A stretch of DNA of 64,000 bases from Mesaphorura yosii (lineage: Eukaryota; Arthropoda; Collembola; Poduromorpha; Tullbergiidae): contig WIXG01000077.1 of assembly GCA_009869945.1 (NCBI GenBank), positions 124,001 to 188,000 of the forward strand. The letters run 5' to 3'. Each line of letters begins with the position of its first letter. Within the stretch, counting starts at the first letter, position 1. Under the pieces are notes generated by a model. That model was not told the origin of the DNA and ran no database searches. It saw only the letters and a list, made by a program, of their open reading frames with translations. Below, piece by piece: positions 29,601-39,000 of this stretch. Both the position numbers and the translations under genes were made by a program.

Positions 29601-32600
29601 CAGAAGGCAACAGCGGGCTAGGTGTGTCTTCAAATTTTCCACACGTTGATTCAATGCGCTTCCTGTTCCATTTTGATAACTCATGACAATAGCCCAGATT
29701 CTGTTTGTGCTCTGTTCTAATACGCTAAAATATATATTTCCTGTGAAAACCCATTTTCACACGCACAATACAGTTACGACGAACGCACATGTGTTTCCCT
29801 TCGAAATTTATTTCATTTTCTGCTCTGCTCTCCCATTATTCCCGACGCACGCATCCTCTCCTTAGAATTCCATTCTACACACATCGCGCCGTCGTTCCCT
29901 TCCGCTTGCAGACGCGAGATTCAAACACTACCAGCAAAAGTCGCACACGCACAGAACACGCTTTATTTTCAATTCACGCGACTTACGGATTTCATGTTTC
30001 GCTTTCGCCAGACGCAAATCTCGCGATTTTCGGTTCTGAATTCCAATAATGTTTCCCTGATTTGAATATCATCCTGGCGTGAACGTAAACCAAAATATTT
30101 GCCGTGTGGTTGCATGAATATAAATCCTGCTTTGCCAGCCGACACGAGGGAGTAAATCATTCTTGACTTTACATTGCTGAATTCAAAGAAATTCAGGCTT
30201 GCAGTTTAGAATCTTGAAGCTTACCCTTTTCACCTGCACGAGCGATTCACAGGCATGCATGTGGAAAGAAATTAAGCTGCAATTAAATTTCCGACGCTTC
30301 ACGCTCAGATTTCGTAAAGGTGATAATTTACATTAATTTGTCATTGTTTATTATTTGCAGTCTGTATTTAGTTTTTGAGAACACACAACCAGTGCAAGTA
30401 GCACTTAACTCCTTTGAACCCAGTTCAGCCCACACCCTTTTTATTCCAGAACTTGTTCGTGTTACATGATATTTATTAATTTGGAAAAACAAATATTTGC
30501 ATGCTGTATAAATGTCTATCGATCGGAAAGGCAAATATTGCTAGTCGAATTTCTCTTCAAGACAAAATACAACTGACTGCAAATATATGCAACTTTGGTG
30601 ACAGAGCTTAGAGCTTGGGATTTTAAATGCGATGCTATTGCAAATTTTAAGAGTAAGTAGCGAATTACTGACTGAATAAATACGACGGGATCCGACAATG
30701 AAATATTTCAGCAGCTTTAGGTTATGGTGTCCTTTATTTCAGCCGTGTCGCCGTCGGACTACTCCTGGCTTTCGTTTGCCCTGTCCGTTGCGATCGGAGG
30801 AACGGCCGTGTTTTTGTGTGTCGGTTCAGTCGTGATAGCGCGAGTATTGCACTTCCGTTCAAGGCAGCTGAAACGTGACTCGAAGAAACATCACGACGAA
30901 ACCGGAAAGAATTCCATGGGGAGTTTGCAGCATCACGAAAGACAATTGGATGCGAAGGATGGGATCTCAGCAACCACGATCGACGACAAGGATCCTGACA
31001 TCATCCCTTCTAACATTGGTAAGGAAAACAAGAAATGTGTTTGCAGAAAGTTTAAAGAGACGGCGTCTCGGGTCCTCGCCTTGAAAACAAAACCGTTGTG
31101 TGCTGCGTCTGTCGCCATTAAATGCAATAAGCAATATTGACATCGTTGATCCGTGAATCGTTTCGTTTTGCTATCAGACGACGAAACAAAAATGAGAGTA
31201 ACAAAACTTTGGAAAGTTTGTTGACACATTCCCGACCGCCCAGCACCAAAAGTGGAGAAGCGAAGTTTAAAGTCTGGTGTACTTTTTATAACAAAAATAT
31301 TCTTTCCAATTTCGTAGTTTTTACTGGGAAAACTTTGTCATGCAGCAAAATTGCATCGTTTTTCTTGACGCGAGTTGAGGCATTTCTTTTCACGGTTGGT
31401 TCCCGCGATGCAAAACTGAAGTTAATTGAATCGAATTGTGATTCGTCACTTGAACCATTGAACCTTCGCCTTTCGTTTTTGAAATTGGATGTGCTCTTGT
31501 GTTTCCAGAACATTCAGCCAGTCTCTCGCTATCGAATAACATCGGTGGAGATAACAATGGCGGGACGGGAAGCAGTGGCACGAGTCGCGTGGTTCGATTC
31601 GGTTCTGGAATCGCAAATGCATGTTGTCTACAGCAACAGCAACAGTCAAACGTAAGTATAAAAGCAGTGCTGAGTGTGTGGGTCGAGTTTCAAACGTTGA
31701 AAGTTTGTATCAGTAGTGCTACGATCAGATGATGAAACGAAGTTGAGCATTCAATTTCAATATGGTTTATGCCAATTAAGATGATATTTCAGTAAAAAAA
31801 AAACTTCAAGCGTTTTTGCGAGAGGAAAGCTGGTTTTTGGTACACATAAGAATGACTGCGTACGCACATCGTTTCTGCGTACAGCAAGTATCAGCTAATT
31901 AAAAGACAATCTCAGCCATTGATTTTTTCCGGATGTGTCGTGTTCTCGTGTTTGTTGATGTTGATGGATGATCACGTAACTTGAGCTGAAGATTCAAAGT
32001 GAAAGCACGCTGAGATTAAAAAATATTGTTTAGATAACGTCACGTGTAGGTAGCCGAAAACGGCCGTGCCGTGCAGTGAAAGAGTTGACTATTGAAAACC
32101 TCTGCAGTGTCTGAACCGTTCCCGTAAGACAAAACGTGTCGTAATGTATGTGCTAATCACTTTGGCGCTAACACCATGGTCACAAGTTGATCTTCCTTGC
32201 TCACAGCGTGTATCATGTTACAGTCACTATCTTGTCTTAACGTTTTATGAACAAGGATGAATTAATGATGGATGATTATTTTTCAAGCCTCCTTTCTCCG
32301 CCGTTTTCCTTCCGCTATCCTCTTCCCACACTAAAGCCCAAGAAAACGGATGAATTCTTTTCTTGTTTCAGTTTGTTACGCATCCTCTGCCATTAGATCA
32401 TCATCATCAGCATCTTGGTCATAAACGCCAAACACCATCCTCACTGCAACACCAACGCCATCATTACCAGCACCAAGATGTTCTCAACCGCAGCCAACAC
32501 CACCAAATATATGGAGATGAAGAATTCGGAACGTTTCGTCCGTACCGTGCAAATGAGTTTAATCCTTCGATTACAGGAGTGCCAATGTGTGAGCTTCAAC

Positions 32601-32797
32601 CGCAGTCTTCTCCTGGAAGTGGTAGCCAACTCATGATGAACATAAATACAACTACAATACATCAGCCACCGCATCCTGCCACGTTGCTGCGCCATAACAC
32701 CACCACAACCACAACCCCGAATGACCCAACATATTTTGATACGAAACTTATGAAACAAAAATTGCTATCAACAAATGTTCCTGAAAGTTGTGTTTGA
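5561..32797 (+). CDS. side: Sidestep-family Ig/FN3 transmembrane guidance protein, 14 exons, 5' end missing
   Basis: The span holds 14 exons whose phases all match, giving 928 residues after a leading partial codon (V = 1). Domains seen: Ig1 (C18, W34, C95), Ig2 (C147, W160, C202), Ig3 (C246, W259, C331), Ig4 (C380, W393, C430), Ig5 (C474, W487, C527), FN3 about 550-647, one transmembrane helix about 656-683, then a cytoplasmic tail of about 245 residues. Family hallmarks recalled from Side proteins are L-G-G-R-A-x-L-P-C in Ig1, F-R-T-V-T-E-P-A, F-K-N-T-P-T-R-N-F, I-I-S-N-Q-S-L-V-L-Q in Ig4, L-D-Y-G-S-L-F-C in Ig5, and Y-A-V-N-x-K-G-R-S-E-P in FN3. Drosophila Side is a target-cell ligand for Beat receptors on motor axons; a similar role here is inferred. 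The signal peptide exon was not found. The exact orthologue among the Side paralogues is undecided. Confidence 0.93.
6497..6633 (+). CDS. side: side gene 1, exon 2: middle of Ig1
   Basis: It completes the serine split with exon 1 and encodes residues 46-90, ending in L-T-D-E before the donor G|gtaaag. It holds the motifs S-L-D-V-R-G, A-R-H-W and F-R-T-V-T-E-P-A, which are typical of the first Ig domain in Side proteins. Confidence 0.92.
6885..6956 (+). CDS. side: side gene 1, exon 3: end of Ig1
   Basis: A 72-base exon between ctcacag and G|gtaaac. It encodes G-L-Y-R-C-R-T-D-F-K-N-T-P-T-R-N-F, giving the second Ig1 cysteine and the strongly conserved motif after it, and ends in N-L-T-V-L, which includes a possible N-glycosylation site. 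Confidence 0.92.
   Translation, partial: ASTDVGLTLRILQQETFASISLF
7356..7466 (+). CDS. side: side gene 1, exon 4: first half of Ig2
   Basis: Acceptor ttctgcag, donor G|gtaagg. It encodes V-P-P-E-S-V-S-I-H-D at the Ig1-Ig2 linker and the first Ig2 cysteine in L-A-C-K-V. The phase 1 end joins exon 5 across the largest intron of the gene, forming the G-G-K-P-T-P turn. Confidence 0.9.
7467..16376. other. Intron 4 of side gene 1, about 8.9 kb
   Basis: The largest intron seen. It splits Ig2 between its first cysteine and its tryptophan. No exon with Side similarity, nested gene, RNA gene or clear transposon was recognised inside it. Confidence 0.75.
15904..15921. repeat. Three tandem GCATAA units
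   Basis: A perfect hexamer triplet in intron 4 of side gene 1. A similar short array, GGCTTA three times, lies at 22056-22073 in intron 7. Confidence 0.8.
16377..16589 (+). CDS. side: side gene 1, exon 5: second half of Ig2
   Basis: Acceptor gtttcag, donor C|gtaagt. It begins G-K-P-T-P-H-I-E-W-R, carrying the Ig2 tryptophan, and reaches the second cysteine in N-L-T-C-L-A-Y-N-S. Two N-glycosylation sequons (NLT, NLS) flank this cysteine. The intron before it is about 8.9 kb. Confidence 0.92.
17959..18110 (+). CDS. side: side gene 1, exon 6: first half of Ig3
   Basis: Acceptor gcttgcag, donor TTG|gtaagc, ending in phase 0. It encodes L-R-P-L-S-A-R-I at the Ig2-Ig3 linker, the Ig3 cysteine in I-E-C-V-A-T-G-S-R-P, and the I-T-W-W core motif, all as expected for Side Ig3. 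Confidence 0.92.
18248..18747. mobile_element. Non-autonomous DNA element (MITE-like) with inverted repeats, in intron 6
   Basis: The outer ends are exact inverted copies (CACGACA at 18248-18254, TGTCGTG at 18741-18747). Inside each end a motif close to AAAATCCCTCCG occurs about three times, in opposite orientation in the two arms, giving imperfect inverted repeats of about 50 bases. There is no coding capacity. A clear target-site duplication was not found; CCCGT occurs just outside both ends but at unequal distances. The superfamily is undecided. Confidence 0.6.
18586..18650 (+). repeat. Degenerate tRNA-like (SINE head or tRNA relic) segment
   Basis: TAGTGGCTAATG at 18591 resembles a pol III A box, and AGTTCGAACCC at 18634-18644 matches a B box at roughly tRNA spacing. 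The T stem does not pair and no acceptor stem is seen, so this is not a working tRNA gene. It lies inside the inverted-repeat element. Confidence 0.35.
20929..21166 (+). CDS. side: side gene 1, exon 7: second half of Ig3 with serine-rich insert
   Basis: Acceptor tcgcacag, donor T|gtaaga. The second half is standard Side (S-S-L-T-L-I-P, I-R-C-R-A-E-N-P, E-D-S-W-I-L-H-V). The first third is an unusual serine-rich loop, residues about 280-294, followed by an acidic stretch, so the loop between the Ig3 tryptophan and second cysteine is longer than usual. Confidence 0.9.
22665..22795 (+). CDS. side: side gene 1, exon 8: first half of Ig4
   Basis: Acceptor acttgcag; the donor AAT|gtaatt departs from the consensus but keeps phase 0 with exon 9. 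It encodes P-I-V-E-L-R-L-G-S, I-K-E-G-D-D-V-Y-F-E-C and L-S-W-M-L-N, the first cysteine and tryptophan of Ig4. Confidence 0.9.
24347..24506 (+). CDS. side: side gene 1, exon 9: second half of Ig4
   Basis: Acceptor tgaatag, donor T|gtaagt. It encodes S-A-G-V-I-I-S-N-Q-S-L-V-L-Q and Y-N-C-L-A-T-N-S-V-G, one of the most conserved parts of Side proteins. Sequons NTS, NQS and NRT are present. Confidence 0.92.
28298..28591 (+). CDS. side: side gene 1, exon 10: Ig5
   Basis: Acceptor tccacag, donor G|gtaagt. One exon carries the whole fifth Ig domain, residues 451-547: P-V-C-K, the core cysteines C474 and C527 with W487, the L-D-Y-G-S-L-F-C motif, and A-P-C-I-F-Q. The outer cysteines C454 and C540 could form a second disulphide. 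Confidence 0.93.
29242..29541 (+). CDS. side: side gene 1, exon 11: fibronectin III domain
   Basis: Acceptor ttcacag, donor G|gtaatg. One exon encodes the membrane-proximal FN3 domain, residues 549-647: P-V-T-N-C-T at its start, the Side motif D-E-G-H-D-G-G-M-L-Q-H-F, L-E-V-Y-E, and Y-A-V-N-R-K-G-R-S-E-P near its end. Five N-glycosylation sequons are visible (NCT, NET, NES twice, NAS). Confidence 0.93.
30743..31018 (+). CDS. side: side gene 1, exon 12: transmembrane helix and juxtamembrane tail
   Basis: Acceptor atttcag, donor G|gtaagg. It encodes a hydrophobic helix (about 656-683), a basic stop-transfer stretch (R-S-R-Q-L-K-R), a histidine-rich linker, and the D-D-K-D-P-D-I-I-P-S motif just before the splice site. 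The frame stays open through the donor for 40 codons, so a retained intron would give a short alternative tail. Confidence 0.92.
31509..31651 (+). CDS. side: side gene 1, exon 13: cytoplasmic tail, Gly/Ser/Gln-rich
   Basis: Acceptor gtttccag, donor AAC|gtaagt, phase 1 in and phase 0 out, matching both neighbours. It encodes 47 residues of low complexity, including N-N-G-G-T-G-S-S-G-T-S and a run of five glutamines. I see no fold; the role is inferred from position only. Confidence 0.85.
32372..32797 (+). CDS. side: side gene 1, exon 14: terminal tail exon with PDZ-type C-terminus
   Basis: Acceptor cttgtttcag, phase 0, open to a TGA. It encodes 141 residues, rich in His and Gln at first and with a threonine run later. 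The stretch Y-G-D-E-E-F-G-T-F-R-P-Y is less repetitive and may be a binding motif. The protein ends P-E-S-C-V, matching the class I PDZ-ligand pattern X-[ST]-X-hydrophobic. The same ending occurs in the second gene. Confidence 0.88.
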   Translation, partial: FVTHPLPLDHHHQHLGHKRQTPSSLQHQRHHYQHQDVLNRSQHHQIYGDEEFGTFRPYRANEFNPSITGVPMCELQPQSSPGSGSQLMMNINTTTIHQPPHPATLLRHNTTTTTTPNDPTYFDTKLMKQKLLSTNVPESCV

Positions 32798-33008
32798 TTC
32801 TAAAAGCTATATTAGCGAAAGCCCACACCCGTGTTCGAGTTCTTCATGTTCACGCTAGTATTATGTGAAATTATTTTCTATTTCGACGTCGGGAATGCTT
32901 GGTTTAAATGTCTTGTCCGTGACAAGCCAGTGTTGTGAAATATGTACGTGTTAAGAAAATGAAGCTTAGATAAGAAACATTGTGCTGCTGCATGAAATTT
33001 AAGAAACG

Positions 33009-33014
33009 AATAAA
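33009..33014 (+). promoter_or_regulatory. Poly(A) signal of side gene 1
   Basis: The canonical AATAAA lies about 210 bases after the stop codon of exon 14, the first such hexamer in a sensible position. It implies a short 3' UTR; longer forms cannot be excluded. Confidence 0.6.
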
Positions 33015-36000
33015 ACAGCTCATGAACTTGTTTCACTACTTACGAGGTATTAACATTTAGCATTTTATGGCAAGTAAAATATTAACGACTCTTGATTATG
33101 ATAGGTCGTAAAACTTAAGCGAAAATTTAAAGCCGGTTTAATTGTTTAACTAAGACTAACTGCGCCTGCTGTCCTGGTCCAAAGTGCGTTAATTTATCGT
33201 CATTTAATCAAAAAAGGTGTCTCTGCGCTTTATACCGGGAAACTGCACACTTCATTACATAATGCGTTGGCACACTGAAAGTAAAGGAGGTACTTAAAAT
33301 TATAATCAAGGAAGCACGCGCAAGGCTCTCAAGTAATGATGAGTACTTCATTTCACTTAATTCACAAGGGAACTTTGGTGCTATAGGTGGAGCGTTTTGT
33401 GGCGAAGGATGCCAACTCCAGCTAATTTTAATAAGTGTATCCCTCCCACACCCAAACTTACCATCTTAGTATTGTGGCTGCATTAATTTTCAATTCATTT
33501 CACTTATCCAAATTTTGCAATACAAGGAGAAAGCCAACAACCCACCCTGCTGCGATACAAGGCGACTCCAGCGGAATGTTAAGCAGTCTGACTTCTAAAG
33601 ACGGCGCAGTGTGGTGCAGTATTTAATTTCCAGATAACATCTTCATCTAGATTAAGGAAGATCCATGACAAGGGTTTCGAATTCAAGCTGTGTAAACTTG
33701 ACAATCAAATTAAGATGAGGGTTGAAAACACGGAAGAGTTTTTGCCACTCTAAAGACTCTTGCATATTCTGGCTCAAAGCAAAGGTTGAAATGAAGAGTA
33801 CAGATTTGTTGAAATAGGGGACATTTGAGGACAAAATCCCGACCCATCCGCGCACGAAATAGGGTGACGTTAAACAATGATGCTTGTCACGTTCTTCTTT
33901 AACGGTTTAAAGGAATCTTTCGATCATTGCCCTCATCCCCGATATTTGTACAAATAGTATCGCATGTCAGCGAAAGCAAGCGAATTTATGATATCCCCAA
34001 CTGAAAAGGGTCCTACAAAGACAAAAAATAAATGGAAACTGTATACCTCGACAAATTCCGACGCTTGAAGAATGGGTCAAATCTCAGCTTGACTTCTGAC
34101 TCTGGCATCTTGAGATGTTGAAATTATTTGTAGTGGTATGGACAAACTCATGAAATCAATTGCAGAAGTCTAATTGGCAAAAACAGTTCCAGGAGACATT
34201 TTGGGAATTGAATACAAAAGGTCAAGTAACGCTAATGAAAAGACGGATTAATTTAAGTCTTTGCCTGTGGCTGAACGGGAGGTCTATCAAAAATTCAAAA
34301 TATTTTAGCACCCGAGTTATCTGGATTTAACTCGATTGCTTATTGAGCCTAAGATATATCATCAGATGAAAAGTTGTACATGAGAAGAAGTGTATCTTAG
34401 ATTAATCTGAAAATGTATTCAAGTCAAGTTCGCCGTTTCATTTCGTCATTCATTATCGAAGTTGTGGGATGAGAAACCCGATCCCCATCATTAATATATG
34501 GGCTTAATTTCTACTAATAGGAAGTACCGCGGCATTTATGCCAAACTCAACACTGCACTGGATAAAAGTTAAACAGTTAATTCGGCGAGATAAAGAAAAG
34601 TTGTGGGTTACATTGCCAAGGGCAGAGCCGACTCTTGCAATTGAGAGTCAAGCAGGAATAGAAAGGATATCAATCGTATTATTTTATATTATTCGAAGGA
34701 ATTCATCGTGTTGGTCGTAGTTGGCGAATTAATGAGTTGAGAAGAAAGGAAAGAGTATAAGTTTAGGAGTCCCTTGGATATTTTTCAAAGATGGGAAGTT
34801 TGCAAGGCCGGAGCGAGAAAAGCGCTGAAAAGTCCTTTCATTTAGCAGTTCAATGGACTGCGCCCTTGGGGGCGATTTGGCGGCCGTTTGAAAAGAAAAC
34901 TGCTTCAATTTTTCTTCTCATTGTTGCCTTTCGATTCCTTACTTTCTGGACTCGTTAAGAAATCTTTTCACTTTTCCTTGGCGTTGAGATGCGTGGAATA
35001 TAACAGAACGATAGATGCAATCTCCAAGCCACTTTCTTCGACATTCTGCTGCTACTTCTTCGCACGCGGTCACCGTGTGAAAGGATAGACAAAAAGGACA
35101 AGGACAAAGTGCAAGTGTTTGCAACAGCAAACCAAAGAATGAATGTCAACAAACACCACTTCTTCACAAATGCCCTAATTCTATCAAAACGCCTACACTC
35201 CTTCCACGATCCGCGACACGGCCAACGGAGCTACTTTGAATAGAGAAGGAAGTTATATCGTAAATATTTCATTGTATATTTCGTTTCGAGTTTACTACCC
35301 GTCGCAGCTCGAAACATGGTAGATGGTCCTTCCTGCATTGCACTTTACAATCAATTTGATATACGGACTCGTGTTGCATTGCGACATGCAATAATGCACG
35401 TCAAGAATAAAATTTTACACTTCCACCAGCGCGCTGCGATATTGGTATGATTGATTTCCGCACTTTCTTTAGCAAACAAGCACAGTGAAGTTTATTTACT
35501 CCGGCAGGGCAATGCGGTTGTTTTCTCGTCGAGTATTTATTGGCACGGATGCGTAAACCCCTTTATTTGATTTTTGTCCTGTCATTTCATTCTATCCTAA
35601 ACTTGCCATCCTGGCGCTATACCGTGGTTGCGATGATTTGACTTTTCATCTCTCGGTGATATCAATTCGCGCATAAATACAATTCGGTTGGGTAGAAGAA
35701 AGAGAAACCTTGTCCTTCCTGTTTTCAAATCTTTATTCCTCGAGCCAAAACAAAAGTGTGACTCTTCGTGCTCTTTCATATTTACTTCTTGCATCTGCAT
35801 TCCCTCCTGCAGCAGTTGGGAAACATATTATTGCGTTTGGTTACGCACAATGATTGGTCGAACTTTGTTTGGGAAGACATTCGTAAATTTTTCCCAAAGG
35901 AGGCTTGATATCTTCACTGTAGAAGAAGCTTCATTTCATTGGAAAGAACTCGACTCTCAGTTCAACAAAGAATGGGTGATCCTCATCCGGAAAACTCCAT

Positions 36001-39000
36001 TGAGTATTGAGTTACATACTGCACACGTATAGTCGATTGGTGAATTTATAGAGCCACTTCTGGGCTAATTGAAACGACTACGAATAGCTTCAATAGCTGC
36101 TGTCAAGTTTACATTTTATTGGCATTTCATAGAGATCAGGATTGATTATCAACCATACTACGTACGAACGTAGACTGTTGTGACCGTACCGCAACCTGGA
36201 AATTGAAAAATAACAGTTTTCCCAGTGTCATGCCAGTAACATTATTACACATGAGGTGGTCGTAGCAGTAATGACGACAATTTGAGTTGACAAAGTGATT
36301 CAACATTCAATTGCTATTATCGTAGGTATTGATGAAGAAAGGAAGGGAATTGAAGAGATGACAGACAGTTTCACATCTTGAGAGGTATCTTGCTCCAAGT
36401 TTCGTAGGATGCAGGAATTCGGAAGGATGAGAAATCTTTGGAAACCAATTGGGAAGGAAGACGCAAGGGAAAACGAGACGACACCACCAGAAAGCTGAGG
36501 TAAAATCAAATTCAAATGAATTTCACGAAGCAGAGTGAGAAAATGGGAAGAAAGAATGATTGCAAGGAAATCAAGCATGGGCGGTTATTAACCCACCACC
36601 CCTTGTCAGCTGGCAGAGCGAATTCGCTGTTACATCTCATCATTAAAGACGGAAAAAGTTTCCTTGCAATTGCAGACGATTATTTTCAAGGCCAGCGTAA
36701 AACGGCATCAAATCAATTCCATAACCTGCAAATAAACTTCAAGGTCTAAATCTCGTTTGAAGAAACGGCCCTCGAGTGATTCCACATTTAGGCCCCTCGC
36801 TTGGCTTTTGAACAAACAGACTTACTCTCGAAAAAAACAGTTTGTAAGCGTAATAAGATAGTGCAATTTCAAGCGTCGATTCACACGCGCACTGTTTGCC
36901 AATAAATTTATTGCTAGCGTACAATGCAAAGTGATGCATCCCATATTGAACCGTATGACGGTGGTTGTGATTCACTCCAGCAAAATAAGAACTTGACACT
37001 TAGGAAAATAGAAATTGAAAAAATAAGAGGTCTTGTATTTTTATAAGTCTTTTTGCTCCATCAACTTACTTTCACTGAATTTCAATCCTGCTCCGCTCTG
37101 TTCAAAGATAAAATGCGCGGAGAAGAATCATGATGTAAAATTTTTATATTTTGTCGGGGTCTCCAATCCATACTACGTATTCGTACTTCGAGTACAGTCT
37201 TTGTGTGTACAGATCGACTTGGGAACGGGAAGGCATCACACAGACGGAGACGCCGAAACAGCCAAAGCATATTGGAAACAATGTGGGCAGCATCGATATC
37301 CAGCAAGCGCGACTGATATTATTGCGGTTCCCTTCCACTTCATGTGGTAAGTTTACTGAAACTCTTCAATTGGAAAAGTCAAAGGTGAATTGACAATTTT
37401 TACAATTCCACAGCCTCAGACTTCGTCTTTGACTTCACGTTTGTTAAGAAATTCCAGATTGTCTTTGATTTCCGACTGCTATTGATGTAATTGTTTTCAA
37501 AATTTGTCGATGTGATGTGTTTTTACCCTTTGTGCTGATCGGCATTTCCCTCTCGAACTCAAGGAGGTCCTCAGTCCTGACCCGATAACGTCTGCTTCGC
37601 CTGTTAATCTCAGTTGATGATGAAGGTTGATGCAATTGAGAGTCCACCATTTTTTTTGCGTGCGTACCAAACCCGCCGATCCTCGACGTTGTGGATCAAT
37701 TCTATTCAAATTGGAGTAAAGTTTACATAAAGTCTTCCCACCTTCAGCTTTTCTGTTTGCACTTCAGGTTTATAAATAGACACCCGATTTTTACTTCAAG
37801 TGCAGAAGTGGAGTCATAGTGTTCGTGTAGGCTGTCCTTTCGAAGTTGACACTTTTCATCCGAATTTGAATTCAAACCTTCGCGTGCTTGGCATTTCGCA
37901 TTCTCTTTCTCACTCCCGTCATTATTGCCATTGTTTGAAATGGGATTTAGTTCCATTTTTGACATTGCCAACTCAGCCCACTGAATAGCAATCTGGCAGG
38001 TTTAAGTTCAATTTTATTTTGTATAAATCATGTTCTCAGCCAAGTCAAGCAACTCAATACGTTCTCATTTTGATTTTAACCAAACTCAAGGCTCTTCTGT
38101 GTGGCGGTGTGAGAGAACGAAATTTACTTCCTTTATTTCCAAAGTTGTTCGCCAAGCGGTATGGCGCGGCAGCCCTTTAGCTACCTCGCAGAGGAAGAAA
38201 ATCTAAACTTCTTTCTCTTGGCTTACTTCACATAAATCAAATATTACTACACATTATGCCATATTATTTCATCTGAAACTTCTTTTCTATTTTCCGCCTT
38301 TCTTTATCTTGTTCCAATTTTTTATGAGTTTCTTTCCTCTTCATAATTCTTCCTCGCCTCCCGACTCCAGCATCAGCCTGAAACATGAACTCATTCTTCA
38401 TTTTATTGACTGCGTGGCACATCCATTTTGGCAGACTGCGTACAGGTTAGTGCCCAAATGCCAAGAAATATTAAAACAGATTTTAATTCAGTGCGAACGG
38501 TGCTCAATCACAAAATGAATGGAAGCTGGCTTATGAAATACGGGCTTTTCATTGCATCTGGACCAAGTTGGGCTAATCAAGAAGAATGAGAGAACGTAGA
38601 CAGGTCAAGCTTCTAAGTTTTGAAGATAGTACAACACCACAGACGCAGACCGGCCAAGCGACTGGCCCAAGTGCTACTGCTACGTAAAATATTGTTACTA
38701 ATAAAATTTTAAAATTCATAAACTCGACTGCATTGCTGAAGTTGGGCCATTGCTTCAGTTTCCAGCAAGTGTGTGCGGGAGCAGGTTGCAGCCCATAAAC
38801 GATGTACTCACAAACAGTGAGTTGAACCGCTCAGTAGAAGGGTGAAAGTTAAAAGGCATTACGAAAAAATTTTAATCAAGGAGTCTTGCGGCATGAAAAG
38901 ATGAGTTATTATTATGTGCGGTTGACAACGGACAGCACTCGTAGGACTTGAGACACGGCGTTATGTTAGCAGCAGCGGATGGGACGGGGAAGGATGCTAC

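Noticed and set aside
31137-31655. A 172-codon + strand ORF
   Set aside because: It runs through intron 12 and exon 13 of side gene 1 in a frame other than the Side frame, so it is a shadow.
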